Shown here: piece after piece, positions 28,915 to 39,054 of the stretch
Layout of the letters: the number at the start of each line of letters is the position of its first letter
Numbering within the stretch: the stretch's first letter is position 1
Assembly (NCBI GenBank): GCA_964035575.1
Contig: OZ037877.1
Location: 310,001 to 374,000, forward strand
Reading direction: 5' to 3'
Length of the DNA stretch: 64,000 nucleotides
Origin: Rhynchopus sp. YZ270_cl-10
Taxonomy: Eukaryota; Euglenozoa; Diplonemea; Diplonemida; Diplonemidae
The notes under the pieces: generated by a model
The model's database searches: none
Seen by the model: only the letters and a program-made list of their open reading frames with translations
Told to the model about the DNA's origin: nothing
Translations under genes and position numbers: made by a program

Positions 28915-30876
28915 TCATGCCACATCTGCGCTCTTCCTGCACACATGTGTCTCATCTAAAGCACCTCTCATTGCTTTGTCGGATAGCACCTCAAACGCAG
29001 CCTGCACCTGTTTGAATAACGTGGCACGCTCTTCGCGTAGATGTATAGGGGCCCTATCGGGGTGTGTCTGGAAGGCAGCACGGCGGTACGCCTTGGTGAC
29101 GGCAGCCGCAGAGACACCCCTCGCCACACCCAACGTCGCATACGGCACACACGCGTCGCACACACCACCACCCCCTCCTCCTCCTCCTCCCGCCTTCTCC
29201 TCCTCCCTCTCCTGTCTCCGTACGATGTCCTCTCGCAGCTTCTGCACCTCCTCGTCGTCCAGCGCACTGCACTCCAGCAGCGCCCCCTCTAAATCTCCGA
29301 GAGTCATTAAAATTCGAGTACGTTCGAGGCATACTCTCCGCCACATCCTTCGGTGGGTTGGGTGAAGTGATGCGGCTTTGTGCAATAATGCTAAGGCCTG
29401 GGTGAGCCTAGAGTGTCGAACCGCTTCTGTCGCTTCGTTCAGGAGCCGCTCTGTTGCCTGCATTGTTACTACGAGAGAGGAGACGTCTTCTTGTGCACAG
29501 TCGATGAGAAGGCTGTTTTTGAGGTGTTTCAGTGTGTTTAGAGCATCAATCGCTCGTCCAGTACTACATTTCCACACCATCTGCCCTAATAAACAATACG
29601 ACAAAGCAGAATGCCGAAACCCAGGCTCCTTTTGAAGCGCCTCTAACAGAGCCTTGGTCTCTTGCTCATCGCTTTCCATGCATTCAACCCTCAATCGAAT
29701 TTGCAATAAGCGTAACCCCAACGGTATTCCATTCGGAAACTCTATAGTACACATTTCCTTCAACGCCACCCCTTCAATGCCAAACGTAGCACCAGGCGCT
29801 AAAGAGGCTTCCAAGGTGGTAACAAACTCATTTAGACTGGTTTTCACTCCATTCATCACAGCCTTCGCCTCGATTGGGTGTAAACACGCGAGGTGCGCCT
29901 TTATCAAAAGCTCTGTTGTTTCAACGGTTTGGTCTCCATTAGAGTGCAGCATCTCGTAACAGAGCACCGAGACGCTGGGGACTGCAATCAAATGTTGCGC
30001 TGCCATGTGTTCACAAGCGCAGATAAGACCTGCTGCTGGGGTTTTGCGAAGCGCTTCAGCGGCGGAAGTGGTGTCGTGGAGGCCTATTGGGATCTTTTGG
30101 CTCCAACGTTCCCTTTTGTTTCGGGTGACATTCTGTGGTGCAACACCTTCCGTCACATCCCCAAAGAGTTGGTCAAACAGCGCTTCATTGGTCGGAGCTG
30201 GACACACTTTGTCCATCTGGTTATGACTATTCCGCAGACCCGCTCTTTTACGCGCTTTTCTTCTTGACTCAGGCGTTCCATCGCCATTCCACCCTTCCCA
30301 CGACCGCGCATAGCTTGCTGCAGTAACCATCTCCACACGATACCCCCCAGACAACCCCCCCGCAGCTGCTTCAAAATCCGTATTTCTCCCCCTCCGTTGT
30401 TGTCCACACGCAATGCCTTCTTGAAGTGATAGCCGGAAGGATTCGAGGGTTTTGGTATAATTTCTCTCAATTTCACAACGTTGTGAACGCTCTGCACATT
30501 GTACCGTCGGGGTGTGAGAGAGCGGGACTACAACAGGGGGCGCCTTTTTGGATCGGAGAATCCGCAACGTCGCGGTGTGTGATCTCGAAAGGGAAGTCCG
30601 TTGTGCTTGCTCTGCTCCGAGGGTTGCCCTACGCAATGCCTGCCACGTCGCAAGAAGTGCTGTCCCGCCGATCTGCACCCGAAGTACCCGGTACAACCCC
30701 TGTGCAGTCTCATTCGCTTCGGTCGCGATACGGTCGCGGCCGACCACTACAGTGGACTCTAATTCAGCAAGACGTGACACAACACCACGTACCAAACCAT
30801 GCAAGCCACTAGGTGGACCACCTCCACGTGAAGCAAACAAACGGGAACAGCGAAGAGGTGGGGTCGGGCTGGGCAT
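28915..30876 (-). CDS. TPR-containing DnaJ (Hsp40) protein
   Basis: 653 residues from ATG at 30876. The open frame extends 73 codons further up through Phe-rich pyrimidine sequence, which I take to be non-coding. The C-terminal J domain reads YATLGVARGVSAAAVTKAYR, then HPD at 605-607 and ATLFKQVQAAFEVLSD, with all four helices recognisable; HPD is the motif that stimulates Hsp70 ATPase. Before it come TPR-like helix pairs (ALALLHKAASLHPTHRRMWR, LEGALLECSALDDEEVQKLR) and a poly-Gly linker. This arrangement resembles DNAJC7/DNAJC3-type co-chaperones. The N-terminal ~250 residues are basic and helical with no motif I know. No signal peptide, so a cytosolic or nuclear location is likely. Confidence 0.85.
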   Translation of the reverse strand: MPSPTPPLRCSRLFASRGGGPPSGLHGLVRGVVSRLAELESTVVVGRDRIATEANETAQGLYRVLRVQIGGTALLATWQALRRATLGAEQAQRTSLSRSHTATLRILRSKKAPPVVVPLSHTPTVQCAERSQRCEIERNYTKTLESFRLSLQEGIACGQQRRGRNTDFEAAAGGLSGGYRVEMVTAASYARSWEGWNGDGTPESRRKARKRAGLRNSHNQMDKVCPAPTNEALFDQLFGDVTEGVAPQNVTRNKRERWSQKIPIGLHDTTSAAEALRKTPAAGLICACEHMAAQHLIAVPSVSVLCYEMLHSNGDQTVETTELLIKAHLACLHPIEAKAVMNGVKTSLNEFVTTLEASLAPGATFGIEGVALKEMCTIEFPNGIPLGLRLLQIRLRVECMESDEQETKALLEALQKEPGFRHSALSYCLLGQMVWKCSTGRAIDALNTLKHLKNSLLIDCAQEDVSSLVVTMQATERLLNEATEAVRHSRLTQALALLHKAASLHPTHRRMWRRVCLERTRILMTLGDLEGALLECSALDDEEVQKLREDIVRRQEREEEKAGGGGGGGGGVCDACVPYATLGVARGVSAAAVTKAYRRAAFQTHPDRAPIHLREERATLFKQVQAAFEVLSDKAMRGALDETHVCRKSADVA

Positions 30877-31723
30877 TCCACAGAGGGAGAGAAAGTGAGT
30901 GAGAGAGAGGACGGTGGTTTTGAAAAACGCTTGCTTTTCACACAAAAGTAGTGCGTAAAAAAAAGTGAAGGTTGACAACGCAAAACGTTGGAACGCAGAT
31001 AACGAAAAGAAAAAGGCGTCGGAAAAAGGGGTGAGTGAGTGTAGTGTGAGGGGGGGGATGTAAAAGTGTGGAAAAAAAAAAGTGCGGGAAATCAAAATCA
31101 GAGCATTTCACTGAGTTGGGGAACAAGAGGGGATGATATGGAAATACGCCCCGCTCCCTCTTGTGGTGTTGTGTGTTGGGAATGCAGTGGGTAGTCTCTG
31201 AGGGGGGTGAATTGAATGTAAAAAAAATAATTTTAAAAATGCCCCCTTTTTTTTTGTTTGGTAACTGGATAGGTGCTGCTAAGAGGTACCACTCTATCCC
31301 ACGTCGTTTTCTTTTTGTCAGAACTGTCTATATCTATTTACTGTCTACGGCACAACACTTCGCCTACCTTCCGAATGCCTCACACACAAAGGCGAAGAGC
31401 GGGATCGCGTATCGAATATGGCTGAAAGTGGAAAAAATATCAAAAAAAATTGCAAACTGAAGGTGAAGAAAAAGATGAAGTCTCCTCGAGTAAACAAAAC
31501 CTTTTTGGTTGAGTTACAGTACTGCCCCCTTGCTTGAAAAGGGGGGAGGATTTATGAACTCTTCACAAATCGTTTGCAAAATAGAAAAAAAAAGGTGATA
31601 CGAAATACAACGCCCTCTCGTGAACAGTGTACATTTTGGTGCATGGCTGTACCGTGGGGTGGACACCCCAACCATGCAGTCCTACAATCCATTTTTTCGT
31701 GGTTTACATCACAAAAAAGGGGG
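30877..31723. other. Spacer upstream of the J-protein gene
   Basis: Polypurine and polypyrimidine tracts with one F3 copy (31597-31712). No coding sequence supported. Confidence 0.6.
31597..31712 (+). repeat. F3 repeat, long uninterrupted copy
   Basis: GAAATACAACGCCCTCTCGT, GAACAGTGTACATTTTGG, GGCTGTACCGTGGGGTGGAC, ACCCCAACCATGCAGTCCTA and CGTGGTTTACATC: the fullest F3 copy, ~115 bp. It ends 12 bp from the last exon of the coiled-coil gene. Confidence 0.85.
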
Positions 31724-33435
31724 CTAACTCAGAAGCGATCTCTGCATCTCCGCTAGGTCTTGCTCAAGCTGTTGTGTTGTGTTTCGTGGGTTAAAAATCA
31801 AAGCGGTGAGTTTTTTTTTACGCTATTTTTTTCCCCCCCTTTTTTCTTGGAGCACTACATCTCCTTTCCCTCCCTTCATACCTGCTTCAAATCAGCCTTT
31901 ATCGACCCTGTTCCTCCTAGCCGCCTGTCGACTACCCTTTCCTCCTCCTCCTCCTCCTCCTGTTGCTCCTCCTGCTCCACTCTATCCCCCATACGCCCCC
32001 GCTGCCAATCCCCCCACATCGACGTACTCTCCGTATCATCGAAGGTGCTTTCATGAGGATCGAAGCGAAATCCTGACGTAATCTGTTCTCTCCTACCGTT
32101 CAATTCATCTTCTGTCTGCGGCGTCGATCGGCTTCGATGGGAGCTTTTGTAGTTTTCCCTTTCGTCCGCAACACCCCGGGGGAATGTCGTATTGCGTCGG
32201 ACTGTGTCCTCTTCATCTTCCAGCCTGCTTTTCTGAGAGTGCCTCTCACCGTGCTCCTTCTCATAGGGGTACCCTTCATTCCCGCGAATTTCTGTTCTTG
32301 AATTTGAGTGCGAAGTGCTTCTCTGAGAGTGTGGATGAGATCTCTCTCCGCCCCAATAGCGTTGTTTCTCCTGCGATGTCGCACCCCGGTGGTCGCCCTC
32401 ATGGTGTATCCTATCGTTTCTTGAGAGGTCTTGCCAGGATCGTCTCTCCTTCTCTTCATCATCCTGAAGCCTCCGTGATGCATGGTGCTGCGCGGTTCTC
32501 TTGCCATCCTCCCATAGCCTGTCGTTGTGGTCTCTGTGGTCTGCCGCCTTCCCATTGTGGCTCTCTTCCCTAAGTATATGCCCTCGTCGATGAGGGTGCC
32601 CCTCGTGTGGTGATCGGGAGGTGTGAGAGGGGGTATCTGTCTGAGAGGGTTTTCTCCTCTGGGATATGCAGCTGGGAAGGGGCTTCGGCTCGGGGTCGGA
32701 GGAAGGGGAAGAAGAGGTGTCGCTGCTGTTGCAATCGGACTCCGTTTTTTTCGGTTTTCTCGGACTATCGCTGGTCCTGCTGTTGTGTAGGGTGGTTGAT
32801 GATTCGGGGTGTACAAATGTATTCCCAGAGGCAAGCTTTTCCTCAAGCCGTTCATTCTGACGGCGCAACCGCTCTGCACTGTTCTTTGTCTTTTTCAACT
32901 CCCGTCGATACCGTTTTGCAAGCGATTTCAGCTTCTCTGAGAGGATCTCCGCGTCTTCGGCTCGGGTTTTGTATCGTGAGACCGCCGCATCCATGGCAGG
33001 AAGACAGTCACGCCCTGTGGAGGGGAGCGGTACCGAACGGATGCGTTTGCCTGCATCGTTGAGGGTGTGTGTGATGAGGCTGCCTGCACCACCACCACCA
33101 CCGCCACTCTTCGGACCAAGATCTTGGATGGTCGAATCAATCTCCGATAGCAAGGAGTCCCGCAGAAGCGTTAACGCAGACGCAGCAGAGTGCAGCGCAT
33201 CTGCGTGCTGCTGGCGGGATGCGCACTTTGCGAGGCGGCGGCGCAGCGCTGCCGTCTCCTGCTCAGAGTCACCAAGCTGTGCTGCCAGGCCCCGCGACTG
33301 TGCTTTGGACTGTTCATACAGTACCTGGTACATGTGCTGGTTGCCTCCTCCCCCCTGTACACGGTTTGGGCTGCCTAAAGAAGTGGTAGCAGGCACATCA
33401 ACCTTGCCTCCACACCTGTTGCATCGGATGGTCAT
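31724..33435 (-). CDS. Coiled-coil protein with N-terminal CxxC motif (two exons)
   Basis: Exon 1 is 33435-31882 and exon 2 is 31768-31724, joined in phase 0 to 532 residues. The donor is CAG/GTATGA, so unspliced reading stops two codons later. The acceptor AACACAACAG leads into LEQDLAEMQRSLLS and stop, which continues the helical phrase ADLKQ. The N-terminus MTIRCNRCGGKVDVP has one CxxC pair, half of a zinc-ribbon. Residues ~35-100 and ~150-205 are heptad-rich coiled coil (AEILSEKLKSLAKRYRRELK, NSAERLRRQNERLEEKLASG), separated by a poly-Gly hinge. Residues ~210-500 are highly charged Ser/Arg/His/Glu-rich and disordered, ending in a poly-Glu run. No family recognised. A cytoskeletal, centrosomal or RNA-granule scaffold would fit but is speculation. 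Confidence 0.75.
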
Positions 33436-34204
33436 GTGTCCTGCATATGCACCTAGGGGGGGATAGGGGATGGGGGGAGGAGAAGGTAATTAAGTGAAGT
33501 GTATAGCTGGAGCGTTACTTCACCGTCGTGTAGGGTGTATTTAACCCCCTCCTCCTGCAAAACCCATAACCGAAAGGGCTTTTGCAGGGTTTACTAAAAA
33601 TTGAAAAGTGAATTTGTGGAAAAATATGGGAAGGCGGGGGTACATTTTTTTTTTGAAAAATAAAAACACTAAATGCGGTAACATGAAAGGGGGTATGGGA
33701 GGGTTTTTGGGGGGATGTTATGTGTTATTTCTATCCTTTTCCTTCTGCCGAACCTAACTAGAAGGGACGGGAGCATTCCATACGATTAACTCCGCACAAA
33801 GCATTTCAAAATGCCGTGCGAACGAATGAACCTTTGCGGCGTGAAGGAAAGGTATTTTCATGGGAGGGGGAGGGAAAAAATGGGAGCCGTGGAAAGAAAA
33901 AAAAAAGAGAAGAAGAAAAAATGTCGATTGGAGATGAACTGAAATTCTCTTCGGTCAGGCACCTCTTCTCGAAAAAAAGAAAAAAAAGAAAAACGTTGCT
34001 AAATCCTGTGTTATGGGGGAAGGGTGTCTGGCTTGCACTCTCAGGTGTAACTGCCATTTTTTGCCCCCCCTCCCCCTCGCATTGTTGGCATTCAGGGTAT
34101 TAGGTTAGAATATGGTGCAAAGACTTAATTCTGGGGAAATCCCGAAAACAAGCTAATCCCTATTTTGCCTTGACACAAAAAAAATAGTCGCACTGAAACA
34201 AAAC

Positions 34205-34250
34205 AAAAAAAGGTGAAGTTGATAAGTGCAAACGCCTTTGGGGCGGAGGC
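34205..34250 (+). repeat. F4 interspersed repeat
   Basis: AAAAAGGTGAAGTTGATAAG, then TGCAAACGCCTTTGGGGCGG. Other copies: 49851-49901, 52269-52312, 62831-62885 and a 5' fragment at 63216-63236. The best copies continue CACCGTTCTTTGGTGGACAC. Confidence 0.6.
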
Positions 34251-34270
34251 AATTGACAAAAAAAATAGAA

Positions 34271-34318
34271 GAAGACAAGATGATCATCAGCTTCTCTCAT
34301 TTTGCCAGTCACCTCTAA
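34271..34318 (+). repeat. F2 repeat (diverged)
   Basis: GACAAGATGATCATCAGCTT, then CTCTCATTTTGCCAGTCACC. The hairpin stem is mostly lost. Confidence 0.55.
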
Positions 34319-34352
34319 GAAGCACGTATCACGCATGCAATAAATAAAAAAG

Positions 34353-34400
34353 AAAAGTTTGATCTTAATGACTAAGCCTCTCGTGCTTAGTCACCTTGAT
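34353..34400 (+). repeat. F2 repeat
   Basis: AAAAGTTTGATCTTAATGAC, then TAAGCCTCTCGTGCTTAGTC. The central 20 bases match the consensus; the lead is rearranged. Confidence 0.8.
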
Positions 34401-34797
34401 CACATTCGTTATCAGCAAAACGGTGAAACCATACAGCCCACCTGATTTTTTCCTGAAATTTGGTGGAGTTTAGTGGTGTTTTGGTAGTATTTAAACTCCA
34501 TTAAACCCCATCAACTTTCAGGCAAAATCAGGCGGACAACTTTTTTTTTGTCCCAACGGACAAAATAAAAGTTATAAAATTCGTTCGATACAAACGCCAT
34601 CTGATTTGTGACCCAGTTTACCGGGTGTTTTCCGGTGTTGCTGGCATAGTAGATAAATGTAGTGTAAAAAGAAAAGAATGGATTTTTTAAAATAAAGATG
34701 AACTTCGATCTCTGCTCATTCACTCTTATACCTTCACAAAAGACCTGCTTCAAAGAGTTGATAGATGAAATTACCTCCCGAGTAGATGCAATCTAAA

Positions 34798-34852
34798 AGA
34801 AAAGTTTTATAAGATGACCCTAAGCCTCTCCCTCATGCTTCACCTTGAAATA
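34798..34852 (+). repeat. F2 repeat
   Basis: AAAAGTTTTATAAGATGACC, then CTAAGCCTCTCCCTCATGCT and TCACCTTG. Confidence 0.75.
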
Positions 34853-35329
34853 AAACATGCGTTGAAAAAATGAACCTCTAACATCAAGAAAGGGGAAAGA
34901 CAAAAAAATGTAAGAAAACAAAAAAAAACTTTGTGCCTTTCATACACATCGGGGGTTATCTCGGGGAAATCCATTTTGTTTTATTTTTTTGTTGACAAAT
35001 CCAGGGTAGTAGCTTGAAAGGTGCACTTTTCAAATGTTGCTGGTTTGCTGGTTTAGAAAAAAGAATTTCCCCAGTTGAAAGCGGTCGTCGCGCGCTTCGC
35101 GCGCGCCTCCCTGACAGCCAGAGTGGAGAGGTACAGGGTTAGGTTTGCGAGACAAAGAAAACGGGATATAATCCTTTGTTAACGGAGCTTGGTCTTGCAC
35201 CTTACGTTCCACTAACCGTATAAAATCAATACGTCTTCCAGAAGCAGGGGCTGTTGCAACGGTGGGTCATTTTGAAAAAACGGTCAACTTTTTGCAGCTT
35301 TGGACAAGTTGCATTTTGTTTGGCTGCAA

Positions 35330-35475
35330 AATGCAAGGGAATCCCTTTAGACATTGTAAACTCTATTTTTTTGCGGAGCAAAAAAATAATATCAAGTGGC
35401 GCCGCAGGCGAAAAAAAATTAGGGTATGGTGCAAAAAATGTAGCTTTTTACACCACAGAGTCACTCAATGCACCC
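35330..35475. repeat. Dispersed repeat block, inverted copy near 44455-44595
   Basis: Shared in order: GACATTG, TTTTTTGCGGAGCAAAAAA, GCCGCAGGCGAAAAAA, GGTRYGGTGYAAAAA, GTAGCTTTT, ACACCAC.GAGTCACTCAA. Confidence 0.65.
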
Positions 35476-35669
35476 TTTTTAGGGGTTCGCTTACGTGGGA
35501 GGCTTTCTTCTGTGAGGAAAGTGGTGCAGGGGGGAGGCGAAAAACTGAATCCCGAATCCCACTTTTTTTTTTTAGTTTTCCCCAAACCAGTAAACCAGCT
35601 CGTTCTGGTTTTGAAACCAGCAAAAGTACCCAAGCTATTTCCCTGGACAAATCGCCCCCCTTAAGTTTT

Positions 35670-37619
35670 TCATGCAAATAGGGTAGATTCTAATCGCATA
35701 TACTCAGCCGCATCCTTCAGAATGTTGTTGATGCACGGCAGCGCTGTTGGATCCGCGCACTTTCTGCTGAACTTCTGCAGCAACGGGGTGATTGCCCTTT
35801 TCGCATAGGTCGCGGGCACACCACACACAATCGCATTCCCCGCTGCCTCCTTCGCAACCAGCGGTGCTGATGCATACAAGGCTGAATACATCGCGTCTCT
35901 GAGGGCATCCTCCGAGCTGATACAGTCAATCCCATCGGCATGCACTTCAGTGATTGTTTCCCTTCTTGCTTCACCATTCGTGTAGACACATGCTCGCGCC
36001 ACCCCTGAGAGCCCTTCTGCGACCAACACCGTCCCTGAAGCTACACGAACTCGAGACATCAATTCACCAACAGTCAGCGCTGTTACTCCCCAAAGGCCAA
36101 GACGTATGGCAGAATCGACAATCGCTTGGACAGAAAGATCGCTCGAGAGGATGACGCAGAGCGCAGTGCGGTGGAGTGGGATATCCCATTTGGCGCGAAA
36201 GTACTGTAGTGCGTCGTACAAGAGAGACACTGCGGGCAAACGGTGTTCGTCTGCGGAGTACGTGGCGGTTGCGCCCTTCTTCCTTCCGCCGGAGTAGAGG
36301 CATTTGCACTCAGCGGTTGCAACGTCGAGGTACAAAGCGAGTCTCTGCTGCGTGGGTGTGGGTACGTTGCGTGTTGGGGTCTGGTAGGTCTTAGACTTCG
36401 ATCTTCTCGTAGGGCTGTGGTGGTGGCCGCTCTGCGCGCTTCTGGGAAGCGAAAAGGCGCGGGTCTTGACGTGGCTGGAGCGGGTGTGCCCTGCAGGACG
36501 CCACGGGGCGGGCGGAGGAGGGGGTACCAGACAGCGGGTGCACGACGGGCTGTGGTAGGCCCCTCCAGGCCTGCCGTCGCAACGGCGCGCGCTGCGGCCG
36601 CGTTGCTGGCGGCGGCGTTTGGGGGATCCTCCTCCTCCTCCTCCACCACCTCCACCTCCGCTGCTCACACCACCACTGCCACCCCTAGATAGAGTGGAAG
36701 CACTGTGCGCGCTGTTGTAGTGTGGTGACAACGACCGCATGCGGTGCAGCTGTGGAGCAGGCTGCGCTGGAAACGGTCTCGGAGACAACGAGAACAGATC
36801 TCTCTGCGAACGCTGCGAGCGTTGCGACATCGTCGATTCGCTCGAAGGCACTGCAGACACCGCAGACGCACTCTCCTCCCCCTGCGCGACAGTCCGCTCC
36901 ACACCACTCCCACTCCGCCTCAGCTCATTCTTCAAGCTCCCTTCCAACCTTGACACCGAAAACTCTCCCAACCCCTTCACCTCAAGGTTGACGTTGAGAA
37001 CCGGGCAGCACCCAGCATGCATGCTGTGACACGCACTGTGCGAGGCGTGCGGGGAGATAAGACTGTGCGAAGAGGCGCGCACCAGGCTGGTGTGCAGCTC
37101 TGGTGGTGTGAAGAGGGCTTGGGGACGGCGGCGCTGTTGGGAATGGAGGAGGAGCTTTGTGAAATAGGCCTGGAGGAGCGATCCGTCTAGGGCACGCGCT
37201 GTGGCGGCGATGGAGGCTTCACGGCAGCGGTTGTAACGGTCAGTGTATGTTCCACGCAACTCACGCTCCCGACGGAGCACCTCCCGCTCACGAACCTGCT
37301 CAGCAGCCTCATGCTGCTGCTGCTGCAGCTCCAACTCCCGCAGGCGGTTCTTCACCTTCTCGTCTTCTTCAGCCGTATCCTCCTCCTCCTCCCCCATACT
37401 AAATGCCTGCACATGCAGCCTCATATCGGCATGGTTGCTCTGCTCCATCGCCATGCTCTTCACCGCATTTGTTATAGCATTCCTTGCCTCCTCCTTCGAG
37501 CTCAGACAACTCAAATTCACTCGACGGAAGGAACCTGAAGGGGACCCAATACGAGACCCAATAGAATTTGACATCCGCGCACTGTCAGGAGTCCCAGGAG
37601 GGGAACCGGTAGAGAACAT
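35670..37619 (-). CDS. Uncharacterised Ser/Arg-rich protein with conserved-looking C-terminal domain
   Basis: 649 residues from ATG at 37619. The open frame runs 85 codons further up, but that part is Pro/Phe-rich over a polypyrimidine tract and looks like leader. Residues 1-50 are Ser/Gly-rich. Residues ~75-155 form a charged helix (EDEKVKNRLRELELQQQQHE, VREREVLRRERELRGTYTDR), probably coiled coil. Residues ~230-430 are Ser/Pro/Arg-rich and disordered with a poly-Gly run. Residues ~440-649 look globular: RLALYLDVATAECKCLYSGG, LPAVSLLYDALQYFRAKWDI, LCVILSSDLSVQAIVDSAIR, ASGTVLVAEGLSGVARACVY and ITPLLQKFSRKCADPTALPC. I cannot name the fold; the start loosely recalls an actin/Hsp70-type beta strand, but no phosphate-binding motif is present. 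Confidence 0.65.
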   Translation of the reverse strand: MFSTGSPPGTPDSARMSNSIGSRIGSPSGSFRRVNLSCLSSKEEARNAITNAVKSMAMEQSNHADMRLHVQAFSMGEEEEDTAEEDEKVKNRLRELELQQQQHEAAEQVREREVLRRERELRGTYTDRYNRCREASIAATARALDGSLLQAYFTKLLLHSQQRRRPQALFTPPELHTSLVRASSHSLISPHASHSACHSMHAGCCPVLNVNLEVKGLGEFSVSRLEGSLKNELRRSGSGVERTVAQGEESASAVSAVPSSESTMSQRSQRSQRDLFSLSPRPFPAQPAPQLHRMRSLSPHYNSAHSASTLSRGGSGGVSSGGGGGGGGGGGSPKRRRQQRGRSARRCDGRPGGAYHSPSCTRCLVPPPPPAPWRPAGHTRSSHVKTRAFSLPRSAQSGHHHSPTRRSKSKTYQTPTRNVPTPTQQRLALYLDVATAECKCLYSGGRKKGATATYSADEHRLPAVSLLYDALQYFRAKWDIPLHRTALCVILSSDLSVQAIVDSAIRLGLWGVTALTVGELMSRVRVASGTVLVAEGLSGVARACVYTNGEARRETITEVHADGIDCISSEDALRDAMYSALYASAPLVAKEAAGNAIVCGVPATYAKRAITPLLQKFSRKCADPTALPCINNILKDAAEYMRLESTLFA

Positions 37620-38650
37620 TTCAGAATTAGAAAGTGTAAAAAAGGGGGGGAGGGAGGGAGGGGGAGAGTGGGGTATTGTAAACCTGAGGTGGTATTGGGG
37701 TTGGAGAGGAGGAGGGGGGTAGTGAGCTTTTTGCTCTCCGAAAAGGCGAGGAGAGACGAATCCGCGACAATCCATTTTTTGAGGTAAAACGGCACAAAAT
37801 CCCCCCCTCCACCCCCCACTTCCTCTCAGTCCAGAGAATGAGCGGGAGTGTATCATTGGTAGACAGAGGGTCATGTAGACCCCCCTCGGGGGAAATAGCT
37901 AATTTCCCGCCTTACGCCAGAGCCCGAGGGATCCCTTGGGAGGTCAGGGCACCCCGAGGGCCGAAAGGTACCGAGAGGTACCAAACAACAACAAAAAAGA
38001 TGACAAAAGATGATGCTTTTTTTTTTCCGTTTCGACAATCCCCCCCCTCTACCAAAAACAGGTTCTGTACTGTAATGGTAATGTTAGCCCAAAGGATATT
38101 GGATATGAGATCGTGACGCAAATGTCCGTTTTATTTTTTTGAAAATCCAAAAAAACTTGGCTGTATTTTGTTTTTTGTTTTCTTTAGTGAGGATGTACAC
38201 CCCCTATGCTAAAATTTTGTTTCCATTTTTCTTTCTTCCGTTGATGAGGGTATATATTTCAGTGAATAAAATGAAGCGCAGCGAAAACAAAAAATCCGCT
38301 CATGGGGTGGGAGAGGGGAGGGGAGAAGAGGGGGGCATTTTCACACAATAAAAAATAATGAAGTACACGTGGGCAATGCCAAATAAAAATAAAGAAAAAA
38401 TCGACAAAAAATCGCTATTTTTTTTTTTTTTTTTTTGTTTGTTTTTTTTTTTTTGCACAACACCGCGAACGCCTATTTAACGGCCAGGAAGCTAGCAGGA
38501 CGCCTCCCCCCACCTCAAAAAGACCAAACAAAGTAGATGGCAGAAGGAGAGGGGAACGAGGCGTTTAGGAGCCCTGGTCTGGGTAACTTGACGGAAAACT
38601 TCGTTGTGTGTGTGTGTATGTGTTTTGTAGTTCTATTTTTTTAAAATAAA
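37620..38650. other. Spacer upstream of the Ser-rich gene
   Basis: Polypurine, poly-T and (GT)n tracts (for example GTGTGTGTGTGTATGTG near 38605). No coding sequence or recognised repeat. Confidence 0.6.
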
Positions 38651-39054
38651 AATTATGGGGAGATCCGGGTGCCCGCAACAACAATATTCACAAGCAATCA
38701 CAAAAAATAAATCCTATTCACAAAAAATCACAAACAATCACAAACAAAAAATCTTATTCACAAAAAATCACACAAAATCACAAAAAATAAATCCTATTCA
38801 CAAAAAATCACAAGTAATCACAAAAAATAAATCCTATTCGCAAAAAATCACAAACGATCACAAAAAATCACAAAAATCACAAGCAATCACAAAAAAAAAA
38901 TCCTATTCACAAAAAATCACAAACAATCACAAACAAAAAATCTTATTCACAAAAAATCACACAAAATCACAAAAAATAAATCCTATTCACAAAAAATCAC
39001 AAGTAATCACAAAAAAAAAATCCTATTCACAAAAAATCACAAAAAATCAAAAAG

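Larger units (their letters stand above)
33436..35669. other. Gene-free, repeat-rich spacer
   Basis: 2.2 kb without a supported gene. It holds one F4 and three F2 repeats in one orientation, and at about 35330-35475 a block (TTTTTTGCGGAGCAAAAAA, GCCGCAGGCGAAAAAA) that recurs inverted near 44455-44595. The rest is A/T-rich filler. Confidence 0.65.

Noticed and set aside
38690-39050. CRISPR-like regular repeats (AATCACAAAAAATCAC)
   Set aside because: Short, imperfect, without unique spacers, mirrored at the other end of a TIR element; these are transposon subterminal arrays in a eukaryote.
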